This document shows, in pieces, positions 8,762 through 15,584 of a stretch of 64,000 bases of DNA (positions are counted from its first letter, which is position 1; the number at the start of each line of letters is the position of its first letter). The stretch is taken from contig NZ_JAINUL010000001.1 in the NCBI RefSeq assembly GCF_020639365.1, positions 5,219,431 to 5,283,430 of the forward strand, written 5' to 3'. Below the pieces are notes generated by a model, which was not told the DNA's origin, did not search any database, and saw only the letters and a list, made by a program, of their open reading frames with translations. This stretch comes from Streptomyces flavotricini. Lineage in GTDB: Bacteria > Actinomycetota > Actinomycetes > Streptomycetales > Streptomycetaceae. A program made the position numbers and the translations under genes.

Positions 8762-9544
8762 TCATCGCACCCGTGCGCGCAGTTCCATCGCCCCGCGGGC
8801 GGCCGCCTCGCTCTCGTACACCTCGCACATGTGCCGCCCGTCCGGCGTCGCCGTGTGCTCGACCTCCCACAGGCTGAGCTCGGTCCCGTCCAGCAGCACG
8901 AACGAGTGCTCGTACAAGTTGAATCCGGCGGCGCGCCCGTCCGCCGTGAACGGCCGGGTCCCGAACGCCTGCGTGATCTGGTGCGCATACGCCGACCGCA
9001 GCAGCAGCGCCGTCCCCTCGCCCGGCCGGTCCGGGTTCTCCGCCCGCCGCAGCACCCGGCGGGCGTGGTCGGCGGACTCCTCCACCGCGTACTCCCGGTG
9101 CCGCCGCGCCGGCGAGCTCGCCGCGAACAGCGCGCTCAGGTCCACCGCATCGGTGTCCGGCTCCTCCTCGGCGGCGGCGAGCGCCGGATCCAGCGCCGGG
9201 TCGAAGGCCGCCTCCGCCGGGGCCTCGCCGAACAGCCGGGCCACGGCCAGGCAGGCCTCCGCCCTGCTCACGAAGACCTCGTGCCGGATCGTCCGGTCGC
9301 CCACCAACCGGTACACCAGCTCCCACAGCGACGCCGAACCGCCGTCCGACAGCAGGTACGTGTGCCGGTGGGTCTCCCGCCACAGGCCCGCCGCCGGACT
9401 GTGGTGGGTCGTGTGCAGGGAGGAGCTGTGCGCGAGCGCCGTTTCCAGGCGCTCGATTAACCGGTCAGGCAGGTCGAACGAGTTGAGGGCGCGGCCCAGG
9501 AGTCGCTCGAGGTGCGCCTCGGTTGTCTCGTACGGATCGCTCAA
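8762..9544 (-). CDS. Conserved streptomycete protein of unknown function (DUF6227-like), with a TTA codon
   Basis: 260 residues, predicted soluble, without signal peptide or membrane helix. The N-terminus (EAHLERLLGRALNSFDLPDR) and the mid region (RLVGDRTIRHEVFVSRAEA) resemble the Streptomyces family I recall as DUF6227; this is unverified. Leu29 is encoded by TTA (9458-9460), the rare leucine codon read by the bldA tRNA, so translation should depend on development. No other in-frame TTA was found in the window. The gene is convergent with fruK (27-bp gap) and sits where fruA would be expected. Confidence 0.75.
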   Translation of the reverse strand: MSDPYETTEAHLERLLGRALNSFDLPDRLIERLETALAHSSSLHTTHHSPAAGLWRETHRHTYLLSDGGSASLWELVYRLVGDRTIRHEVFVSRAEACLAVARLFGEAPAEAAFDPALDPALAAAEEEPDTDAVDLSALFAASSPARRHREYAVEESADHARRVLRRAENPDRPGEGTALLLRSAYAHQITQAFGTRPFTADGRAAGFNLYEHSFVLLDGTELSLWEVEHTATPDGRHMCEVYESEAAARGAMELRARVR

Positions 9545-9727
9545 GGTGGGTCTCCAGGCCGTCGCAGCTTGTGACTTCGCGGAAGCTCAACGTAGCCCCT
9601 GGCTCTGACATCACGTCCGGGGTTCGGTAAAACGTCCGGGAAGCATCCGGGGTTCCCGCCACCCCTTCAGGTCAACTTGCCCTGGGATGGTGATGATTCG
9701 CCCGGGTCTGTGCCGGAGAGGGGGAAC

Positions 9728-10378
9728 ATGGCCCGTATGGCAACGAAAACAGTGGGCCTTCCCCACCAGCAGGGGCTGCCCCGGAGCAGGTACGAGGGTG
9801 AACCGGAGGCCGGACCGCGGGCGTTGGCCTGGCTGCTGGCGCTCACCGGGGCCGCCGGGGTGCTGGCCTCCTGGGTGATCACCCTCGACAAGTTCCTCCT
9901 GCTGGAGGACCCGGACTTCAAGCCCGCCTGCAGTCTGAACCCGGTGGTCTCCTGCGGCAGCGTCATGAAGAGCGAGCAGGCGGCGGCCTTCGGCTTCCCC
10001 AACCCCCTGCTGGGACTCGTCGCGTTCGGGGCCGTCGTGTGCGTCGGCGCGGGCCTGCTGGCCGGCGCCCGCTACCGCGACTGGTTCTGGCTGGGACTCA
10101 ACGCCGGGATGCTCTTCGGAGTCGGCTTCTGCAGCTGGCTGATGGTCCAGTCCCTGTACGAGATCAACGCGCTCTGCCTGTGGTGCTGCCTCACCTGGGC
10201 GGCCACCCTGCTGATGTTCTGGGCGGTCACCGCCCGCAACGTCCGTACGGGTGCGCTGCCCGCGCCCGGCCCCGTGCGGACCTTCTTCACGGAGTTCGCC
10301 TGGGCCCCGCCCGCCCTGCACCTCGGCGTGATCGGGATGCTGATCCTCACCCGGTGGTGGGAGTTCTGGACCGGCTGA
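9728..10378 (+). CDS. Vitamin K epoxide reductase (VKOR) family membrane protein
   Basis: 216 residues with about five membrane helices. The extracytoplasmic loop pair CSLNPVVSC (near residue 63) and the CLWC active-site motif in a later helix are the VKOR hallmarks. Bacterial VKORs reoxidise DsbA-like proteins using menaquinone, making disulfides outside the membrane. The ATG at 9728 is close to its purine-rich site; the ATG at 9737 is an alternative. It is next to the rodlin/chaplin cluster, whose members carry conserved cysteine pairs, so a role in their folding is possible but unproven. Confidence 0.85.
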   Translation: MARMATKTVGLPHQQGLPRSRYEGEPEAGPRALAWLLALTGAAGVLASWVITLDKFLLLEDPDFKPACSLNPVVSCGSVMKSEQAAAFGFPNPLLGLVAFGAVVCVGAGLLAGARYRDWFWLGLNAGMLFGVGFCSWLMVQSLYEINALCLWCCLTWAATLLMFWAVTARNVRTGALPAPGPVRTFFTEFAWAPPALHLGVIGMLILTRWWEFWTG

Positions 10379-10395
10379 CGCCCCCCACGCACGCC

Positions 10396-10432
10396 CGAGG
10401 GCCCCGGCAGCTGGACGCTGCCGGGGCCCTCG
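10396..10432. terminator. Bidirectional terminator between VKOR gene and rodlin A
   Basis: 15-bp perfect GC-rich stem (16 with the closing C-G) with a 5-7 nt loop, in the gap between two convergent genes. Confidence 0.8.
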
Positions 10433-10486
10433 TCACATCGCTCCACGGGCACAGGGCCCGGACGGCGGAAAGCAGGGGAGCGGGAA

Positions 10487-10897
10487 TCAGCTGCCGACGG
10501 AGCCGTTGCCCGACAGGACCGGGATGTTGTCCAGGATGTGGGAGAGCGGCTCGTCGCCCTTCGCCTGGGTGGAGTTCTCGGTGCACTGCTGGTTCATCGG
10601 GTTGGAGAGGACGTTGATGTCCTGGACGCCGACGTTGAGGGCCGCGAGGATCGACTGGGCGTTGACCTTGACCGGCAGGCCGATGCAGGGCTTGTTCAGC
10701 GTGCCCTGGACCAGGCCGAGCTGCGGGCTCATCGCGCCTTCGGTCTTCTGGTTGCCGTAGATCTGCGAGGCGCCGTTGCCGTTGACGGTGTTGATCCCGT
10801 TGTCGTTGCCGATGGCCATGGCCGGGGCGGCAACAGCAGCGCCCGCGCCGACGGCGGCGGCGGTGACCGCGGCAGCAGTCATGATCTTCTTGAGCAT
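10487..10897 (-). CDS. rdl: Rodlin A, aerial-hypha rodlet protein
   Basis: 136 residues with a signal peptide (LKKIMTAAAVTAAAVGAGA, cleaved after AMA). The mature part shows the rodlin signature: IGNDNGINTVNGNGA, MSPQLGLVQGTLNKPC, and DEPLSHILDNIPVLSGN. Rodlins organise chaplin fibrils into rodlets on aerial hyphae and spores. The second ATG of an ATGATG pair is chosen because it is 6 nt from AGGA and gives the same length as rodlin B. The BldN-like promoter lies 47 bp upstream. Two conserved cysteines are present. A 95-bp block is identical in DNA to rodlin B. Confidence 0.92.
   Translation of the reverse strand: MLKKIMTAAAVTAAAVGAGAAVAAPAMAIGNDNGINTVNGNGASQIYGNQKTEGAMSPQLGLVQGTLNKPCIGLPVKVNAQSILAALNVGVQDINVLSNPMNQQCTENSTQAKGDEPLSHILDNIPVLSGNGSVGS
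10512..10606 (-). repeat. 95-bp block identical to part of rodlin B (copy 1)
   Basis: Identical base for base, and in the same orientation, to 14640-14734. It covers the C-terminal coding part of rodlin A; the DNA diverges on both sides. Confidence 0.85.
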
Positions 10898-10943
10898 CAT
10901 TGGTCCTTTTGTCGCACGAGTGCCCGCTAGTGGAGCGCCCTGG

Positions 10944-10972
10944 TCAACTGGCCTTCCCGGGGGTTGGTTCCG
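10944..10972 (-). promoter_or_regulatory. Candidate BldN-type promoter of rodlin A
   Basis: On the minus strand CGGAAC (10967-10972), 17 nt, AGTTGA (10944-10949), then 47 bp to the start. Rodlin B has CGCAAC-N17-CGTTGA at the same distance. The recalled BldN consensus is near CGTAAC-N16-CGTTGA, and BldN is known to drive rodlin and chaplin genes in S. venezuelae. Confidence 0.55.
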
Positions 10973-11178
10973 CTGCTTCACTCAAACGGCCCGTTCCGGC
11001 GGGGGATTTCCCCACCCCGGGTGAGCCTTCTGCGGACACGTGCGCGAAGCCCGTACGCAGCGCCCAGGGCGGCTCGGACCGTTCAAGATCCTGTTGCGCT
11101 CCGTAGAGGGTGTTCGCACGGTGGGTAAGGAAGCGGATCGCTCGGGTCCGCCTCTGTGCGACCACCGAAGGAAGTGCC

Positions 11179-11790
11179 ATGCACCGCACGAAGCCGTCCC
11201 GCATCCGCGTCCTCGTCCCGTCGGCCCTCGCCGTCGTCATACTCTCCGGCGCGGCCGCCCCCGCGGGCGCCGCGGACGGTGACACGGCCGCCGCCCTCCG
11301 GAACCGGGTGGCGGCCGCCCAGCAACAGATCGAGCGCCGCGCGGAGGCCGCCGCCCCGGCCGGCCCGCTCGACGACCTCCTGGCGGGGATCACCGCCACT
11401 TTGGACGGGCTCCTCAAGTCCCTCCAGAACCTCCTGCCCGGAGTGACGCTCCCGCCGATCAAGCTGCCGACCCTGCCGAACCTTCCGGCGATCCCGGACA
11501 TCCCGGCGCTGCCGATCCCCGCCCTCCCCGAGATCCCGTCGATCCCCGAGGTCCCGGAGATCCCCGACCTCCCCGTCTCCAAGCCGGCGGCTCCCGTCTC
11601 CAAGCCCGCCGCACCCGTTTCCAAGCCGGCGGTTCCGGCGGTGCCCGCGGTCCCGGCCAAGCCGGCGGCGCCCGCGGTACCCGCGGTACCCGCCAAGCCC
11701 GTCGCGCCCGCGGTTCCGGCACCGGTCGAGCCGGCCGTTCCGGCCCTGACGCCGGTGGAGAGCGTGCCTGAGGTCCCCGACCTCCCGTAG
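11179..11790 (+). CDS. Secreted proline-rich repeat protein
   Basis: 203 residues. A signal peptide (about 1-31, ending PAGAA) is followed by a short helical region (to about 95) with LLAGITATLDGLLKSLQNLL, then a long extended tail of IP/LP and VP/KP units. Near-identical repeats are visible (three VSKPA units; two VPAVPAKPxAPA units). There is no sortase signal, no membrane anchor and no cysteine. GAAGGAAG precedes the ATG by 4-5 nt. It lies between rodlin A and a chaplin, so it may be a hyphal wall or sheath component; the function is unknown. Confidence 0.75.
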   Translation: MHRTKPSRIRVLVPSALAVVILSGAAAPAGAADGDTAAALRNRVAAAQQQIERRAEAAAPAGPLDDLLAGITATLDGLLKSLQNLLPGVTLPPIKLPTLPNLPAIPDIPALPIPALPEIPSIPEVPEIPDLPVSKPAAPVSKPAAPVSKPAVPAVPAVPAKPAAPAVPAVPAKPVAPAVPAPVEPAVPALTPVESVPEVPDLP

Positions 11791-11958
11791 TGGGGGAGGA
11801 ATGATCGCAGACGGCGGCCCGAAAACCGTGCGTGATTACGACTATTGAGCTGATCAGGTCTGATTGCGTGCGAGGCCGTGTCGTCCGGGAGTCCGGACCG
11901 TTTCGCTCGGTGTGAGCCCCGCGTCGGGGCAGAACATCGAACAGAAGGTGCACTTCCC

Positions 11959-12198
11959 ATGAACTCTGCCAAGAAGGCCGCCCTGGTCCTGGCCTCCGCC
12001 GGTCTCGCTGCGGCCGGTGCCGCCGGCTCCGCCATGGCCGACTCGTCGGCCGAGGGCGCGGCCGTGGGTTCGCCCGGTGTCCTCTCGGGCAACCTGGTCC
12101 AGGTCCCGGTCCACGTGCCGGTCAACGTCTGCGGTAACACCGTCAACGTGATCGCCCTGCTGAACCCCGCGTTCGGCAACGTCTGCGTCAACGACTGA
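11959..12198 (+). CDS. chp: Short chaplin (copy 1)
   Basis: 79 residues: a signal peptide ending SAMA, then one chaplin domain (about residues 38-79) with GSPGVLSGNLVQVPVHVPVN, two cysteines (VCGNTVNVI... and FGNVCVN), and the closing NPAFGN. Short chaplins self-assemble into amyloid films that lower surface tension and coat aerial hyphae. The ATG at 11959 follows AAGGTG. The 168-bp upstream gap is AT-rich in places, but no promoter could be assigned. A strong hairpin follows. Confidence 0.95.
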   Translation: MNSAKKAALVLASAGLAAAGAAGSAMADSSAEGAAVGSPGVLSGNLVQVPVHVPVNVCGNTVNVIALLNPAFGNVCVND

Positions 12199-12215
12199 CG
12201 TCAGTCGGCACACGT

Positions 12216-12256
12216 GACTGTGGGCGCCACCGGCCTCGCCGGTGGCGCCCACAGTC
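12216..12256. terminator. Terminator after chaplin copy 1
   Basis: 19-bp perfect stem with a 3-nt loop, located between convergent genes. Confidence 0.85.
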
Positions 12257-12303
12257 GTGTCCGCCCCCCGCGGTTCCCGCCGGGGGCGGGGGGCCCGACG
12301 GGC

Positions 12304-12651
12304 TCAGTGGGCCCCGCCGTTGAGCTTCACGCCGCCGAGGAGCGGGGACGCCTGGGTGGCCCCGTCCGCGACCTTGAGCACCTCGCCCGGCGCATTGTTG
12401 CGGACCTTGTTGACGCGCTGCGCGGTGTCCACGACCTTGGTGACGGTCTCGCCCTGTTCGGCCACGCCGTTGCTCAGGGTCTGCGGGAGCTGCTCGGTGA
12501 CCGGGGCGAGCGAGTTGACGGCCTCGGTGGCTCCGCTCGTCAGGCTCATGGGGGGCATCGCCACCGGCGCTGCGGCGGCGAAGGCGGGGGCGGAGGCGCC
12601 GAGTGCGGCGACGGACCCGGCGATGACCGCGGCGACCTTCGTGAGCTTCAT
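12304..12651 (-). CDS. Small secreted protein of unknown function
   Basis: 115 residues with a signal peptide (LTKVAAVIAGSVAALGASA, cleaved near AFA-AA). The mature part is a mildly amphipathic Ala/Val/Thr-rich chain with APVTEQLPQTLSNGVAEQGE and KVVDTAQRVNKVRNN, without cysteines or a known domain. AGAGGA precedes the ATG by about 9 nt. It is encoded within the chaplin cluster and separated from the long chaplin by a hairpin. It resembles small secreted proteins found beside chaplin genes in other Streptomyces. Confidence 0.75.
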   Translation of the reverse strand: MKLTKVAAVIAGSVAALGASAPAFAAAAPVAMPPMSLTSGATEAVNSLAPVTEQLPQTLSNGVAEQGETVTKVVDTAQRVNKVRNNAPGEVLKVADGATQASPLLGGVKLNGGAH

Positions 12652-12755
12652 TATCGAAATCCTCTTCTTTCGTGGACAGAGGTGTCAGCGGCGACCGTCG
12701 CGCCGCTTTCGCCCTGCGTAACGATTCCCGTCCGGTCCGGAAACGCGTACGGCAA

Positions 12756-12789
12756 CGGCCGGAGAATCCGACAAGGGATTCTCCGGCCG
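12756..12789 (-). terminator. Terminator after the long chaplin gene
   Basis: 14-bp perfect stem (arms CGGCCGGAGAATCC and its complement), 6-nt loop, 30 bp past the stop of the gene at 12819-14015. Confidence 0.75.
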
Positions 12790-12818
12790 ATATTTCTTCC
12801 GATTACCGGTACTGCCGG

Positions 12819-14015
12819 TCAGGCGTTTCGGGACCTCCGGTACAGAATGGCGCCGCCCAGGACCAGTGCCGAGGCGAGGGCCGCCGCGGCGCCGGGCTGA
12901 CCCGCGCCGGTGGCGGCGAGCTCCGGGGCCGACACCTGCGCGGGGGCGGGCGCCGGAGCCGGTACGGGAGCCGGCGCGGCGGGCGTCACCGGGAGGGGCG
13001 CAGGTGCGGGCGCCGGCGCCATGTGGATCGGGGTGTCACCGGCGGGGGCGGCCGGCGGCTGGTCGGCGGGACGGACGACCTCGGGCGCCGGGTGCTCCAC
13101 GAACTGGCTGCCGTGCGGCGGCGCCGGTGCGGGCGCCTCCTCGGCGACCGGGGCCGGGGCCGGGAGCGGCCGGGGCGCCTCCGCGACCGGCGCGGGGGCC
13201 GGGAGCGGGGCGGGGGCCGGGAGCGTTACGGGCGCCTCGTGGACCGGCGGCTTCGGAGCCGGGTGGGGGATGGGCTTCGGTGCGGGGTGGGGCTGGGGCG
13301 CGGGCCTCGGAGCCGGGTGTTCCGCCTCCGGCTTCGGCTTGGGCTGCGGCTTCGGGTGGGGCCGAGGCTGCGGCCGCTCGGGCGCCGGGGGAGCGTGGTG
13401 GGCCACCGGCGCCGGGGCCGGAAGGGCGTGCGGGTGGTCGTCGCACTCCTCCTCGTCCGAGCCGCCGTAGCCGCCCTGCCCGGGGTGTGTGCCGTGACCG
13501 GGCGGTCCGCCGTGGCTGCGGTGGTCCTCCTCGCCGGATCCGCCGTAGCCGCCCTCGCCGCGCGGCTCCTCGTACCGGGGGGCCGCGTGCCGCGGTGCGT
13601 GGCGGCGGGCCTCCTCGTGGCGGGGCTCCTCGTGGCGCTGCTCGGGCAGCGCGTGCCGGCCGCCCTGGTGCTCTTCGAGGTAGCGCTCGAACGCCTCGGC
13701 GTGCTCGGGGCTCAGGTAGCGCTCGTAGTCGCGGTCGGCGTGGTGGGCGTCCGAGCCGGTCGTGGTGGCGCAGTTGTTCCCGAATGAGGGGTTGAGCGCC
13801 GCTCCGCCGTCCACGCTGTTGCCGCACACGTTCGGCGAGAGGGTGATCGGTACCGAGACGCTGTTGCCGGACAGCACGCCCGGCGAATGCGAGGCCTCGG
13901 CCATCGACCCCGGGTGCGCGTAGGCCGCGCCGGTCGCGATCGACAGCAGGCTGGAGGCGGCCGCCGCCGTGAGCACCCCCTTGCCCAGTACCTTTCGGCT
14001 CAGTACCTGTCGCAT
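12819..14015 (-). CDS. Long, sortase-anchored chaplin with one chaplin domain and a long His/Pro-rich stalk
   Basis: 398 residues. Order: signal peptide (about 1-34, ending AYA); a single chaplin domain (about 40-85) with SPGVLSGNSVSVPITLSPNV and two cysteines; a charged stalk rich in His, Glu and Arg (HEEPRHEEARRH); a glycine patch (GEGGYGGSGEED); about 180 residues of PAPAP/PKP repeats; and a C-terminal sorting signal LAATG, hydrophobic helix and RRSRNA tail. LAxTG is the motif used by Streptomyces sortases for long chaplins. Known long chaplins carry two chaplin domains; this one has one. AGGGAAGGA precedes the ATG at 14015. Confidence 0.9.
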   Translation of the reverse strand: MRQVLSRKVLGKGVLTAAAASSLLSIATGAAYAHPGSMAEASHSPGVLSGNSVSVPITLSPNVCGNSVDGGAALNPSFGNNCATTTGSDAHHADRDYERYLSPEHAEAFERYLEEHQGGRHALPEQRHEEPRHEEARRHAPRHAAPRYEEPRGEGGYGGSGEEDHRSHGGPPGHGTHPGQGGYGGSDEEECDDHPHALPAPAPVAHHAPPAPERPQPRPHPKPQPKPKPEAEHPAPRPAPQPHPAPKPIPHPAPKPPVHEAPVTLPAPAPLPAPAPVAEAPRPLPAPAPVAEEAPAPAPPHGSQFVEHPAPEVVRPADQPPAAPAGDTPIHMAPAPAPAPLPVTPAAPAPVPAPAPAPAQVSAPELAATGAGQPGAAAALASALVLGGAILYRRSRNA

Positions 14016-14060
14016 GGGTCCTTCCCTGTCTACCGGCACTCCCGCCGGTGCTGAATCGAA

Positions 14061-14100
14061 GGTGGCCTCGGAGTGCACCGCCGTGCACTCCGAGGCCACC
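14061..14100 (-). terminator. Terminator after chaplin copy 2, upstream of the long chaplin
   Basis: 17-bp perfect stem (arms begin GGTGGCCTCGGAG) with a 6-nt loop. It lies between two genes of the same strand, so the long chaplin probably has its own promoter in 14016-14060. Confidence 0.8.
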
Positions 14101-14134
14101 CCGAGGAGGTTTGCCCTTGCGGGCAGCCGCTTCG

Positions 14135-14368
14135 TCAGGCGTTGACGCAGGTGTTGCCGAACGCGGGGTTCAGCAGGCCGATCACGTTGACGCTGTTGCC
14201 GCAGACGTTCACCGGGACGTGCACCGGAACCTGGGCGAGGTTGCCGGAGAGCACGCCGGGGGAGCCGATGGCCTGGCCGTCGGCGACCGAGTCGGCCATG
14301 GCGGGCGAGGCGGCACCGGCGGCCACGAGAACGCCGGCGGCCAGCACCACTGCCTTCTTGTACGTCAT
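14135..14368 (-). CDS. chp: Short chaplin (copy 2)
   Basis: 77 residues from the ATG at 14368 (MTYKKAVV), which follows GGAAGGATC. A signal peptide ends SPAMA; the chaplin domain reads GSPGVLSGNLAQVPVHVPVN, has two cysteines and ends NPAFGNTCVNA. It is very close to copy 1. It acts as an amyloid coat and surfactant of aerial structures. Its own hairpin terminator follows. Confidence 0.95.
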   Translation of the reverse strand: MTYKKAVVLAAGVLVAAGAASPAMADSVADGQAIGSPGVLSGNLAQVPVHVPVNVCGNSVNVIGLLNPAFGNTCVNA

Positions 14369-14561
14369 TTGTTTTCGATCCTTCCCGCAGAGGCTTGTCC
14401 ACTGCAGAAATGACAACGAGTGGATCCGGGAAAAGAAACCGGAGATTTTCCCGGGTGGCTCCGTGAATTTACCCGGGCTCGCACCCGGCCAGAATTCATG
14501 CCGGATTTACGCGCTATTTCAGGCGGGTGTGCGCGGCGCGACCGGGCCGAGTGGACAAGCG

Positions 14562-14599
14562 GCGAGGCCGCCGCGACCCGGAGGGTGCGGCGGCCTCGC
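14562..14599 (-). terminator. Terminator after rodlin B
   Basis: 13-bp perfect stem with an inner 4-bp extension, 16 bp past the rodlin B stop. Confidence 0.75.
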
Positions 14600-14614
14600 T
14601 TGCACGGGCTGCGG

Positions 14615-15025
14615 TCAGCTGCCGGCGGACACGTTGCCGGACAGGACCGGGATGTTGTCCAGGATGTGGGAGAGCGGCTCGTCGCCCTTCGCCTGGGTGG
14701 AGTTCTCGGTGCACTGCTGGTTCATCGGGTTGGACAGGATCGGGATGTCCTGGACGCCGACGTTGACGAGCGCGAGGATCGACTGGGCGTTGACCTTGGC
14801 CGGCAGCGCGATGCAGGGCTTGTTGAACGAGCCCTGGATGAGCGCCATCTGGGGGCTCATGGTGCCGTAGGTGGCCTGGTTGCCGTAGATCTGCGAGGCG
14901 CCGTTGCCGTTGACGGTGTTGATGCCGTTGTCGTTGCCGATCGCCATCGCCTGCGGCGCCATGGCGGCACCGATGCCCACGACCGAGGCTGCGGCAGCCG
15001 CAGTGGCCATCATCTTCTTGATCAT
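14615..15025 (-). CDS. rdl: Rodlin B, aerial-hypha rodlet protein
   Basis: 136 residues, the same length as rodlin A. A signal peptide (IKKMMATAAAAASVVGIGA) precedes IGNDNGINTVNGNGA, MSPQMALIQGSFNKPC and the C-terminal DEPLSHILDNIPVLSGN. GGGACG lies 4-6 nt before the ATG. The promoter-leader region is clearly homologous to that of rodlin A. A pair of rodlins is normal for Streptomyces, but the two usually sit next to each other; here they are 3.7 kb apart with chaplins between. Confidence 0.92.
   Translation of the reverse strand: MIKKMMATAAAAASVVGIGAAMAPQAMAIGNDNGINTVNGNGASQIYGNQATYGTMSPQMALIQGSFNKPCIALPAKVNAQSILALVNVGVQDIPILSNPMNQQCTENSTQAKGDEPLSHILDNIPVLSGNVSAGS
14640..14734 (-). repeat. 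95-bp block identical to part of rodlin A (copy 2)
   Basis: Direct, identical copy of 10512-10606, within the C-terminal coding part of rodlin B. Confidence 0.85.
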
Positions 15026-15070
15026 TGTCGTCCCTTTTTTGCTGGATTGCCCGGTAGTGGAGCACCCGGA

Positions 15071-15099
15071 TCAACGGCCGCGCCCCGGTTCGGGTTGCG
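15071..15099 (-). promoter_or_regulatory. Candidate BldN-type promoter of rodlin B
   Basis: Minus strand CGCAAC (15094-15099), 17 nt, CGTTGA (15071-15076), 46 bp before the start. The -10 matches the recalled BldN element exactly. The spacing equals that of rodlin A. Confidence 0.6.
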
Positions 15100-15138
15100 T
15101 GGCTTCACCCGGATGCCTTGGTTTCGAGCGTCCTGATT

Positions 15139-15165
15139 GACGGTTCGGCTGACAGCCGGACCGTC
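15139..15165 (-). terminator. Terminator after chaplin copy 3
   Basis: 12-bp stem (one G-U pair) with a 3-nt loop, immediately after the stop codon at 15168. Confidence 0.7.
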
Positions 15166-15167
15166 GG

Positions 15168-15410
15168 TCAGGCGTTGACGCAGGTGTTGCCGAACGCCGG
15201 GTTCAGTGCGCCGACCAGGTTGGCCGTGAGGCCGCAGACGTTCACGGGGACGTTGACCGGGACCTGGACCAGGTTGCCGCTCCCGACGCCGGGGGACTCC
15301 GCCGCGAAGCCCTCGGCCGCGGAGTCCGCGGAGGCGAGGCCCGCGCCGCCCATCAGCACCGTGGTGCCGGCGACCGCCAGGGTGGTGGCGCGCATCAGCC
15401 TCTTCTTCAT
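15168..15410 (-). CDS. chp: Short chaplin (copy 3)
   Basis: 80 residues from the ATG at 15410 (MKKRLMRATTLAV), with AAAGGA upstream. A signal peptide is cleaved near ASA. The chaplin domain reads ESPGVGSGNLVQVPVNVPVN, has two cysteines and ends NPAFGNTCVNA. It differs from copies 1 and 2 in the loop between the cysteines (GLTANLVGAL), so it is a separate subtype. It is divergent from the secreted protein gene at 15585. Confidence 0.95.
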   Translation of the reverse strand: MKKRLMRATTLAVAGTTVLMGGAGLASADSAAEGFAAESPGVGSGNLVQVPVNVPVNVCGLTANLVGALNPAFGNTCVNA

Positions 15411-15584
15411 CTCCGTTTTTCCTTTCGGATCGAACAATGGTGCACCGCATAACGACCCGCCGCCTGTGAGGGTGCGTGTTATCGCCCAAAAGGCCGTACG
15501 AGCGAGTCCGGCGTGATTTCCAGCCTGATTTCTGACAAAGTTCACTCCTGTTTTGTCCCCTTGATCGAAAATGGAGACGGGGTC

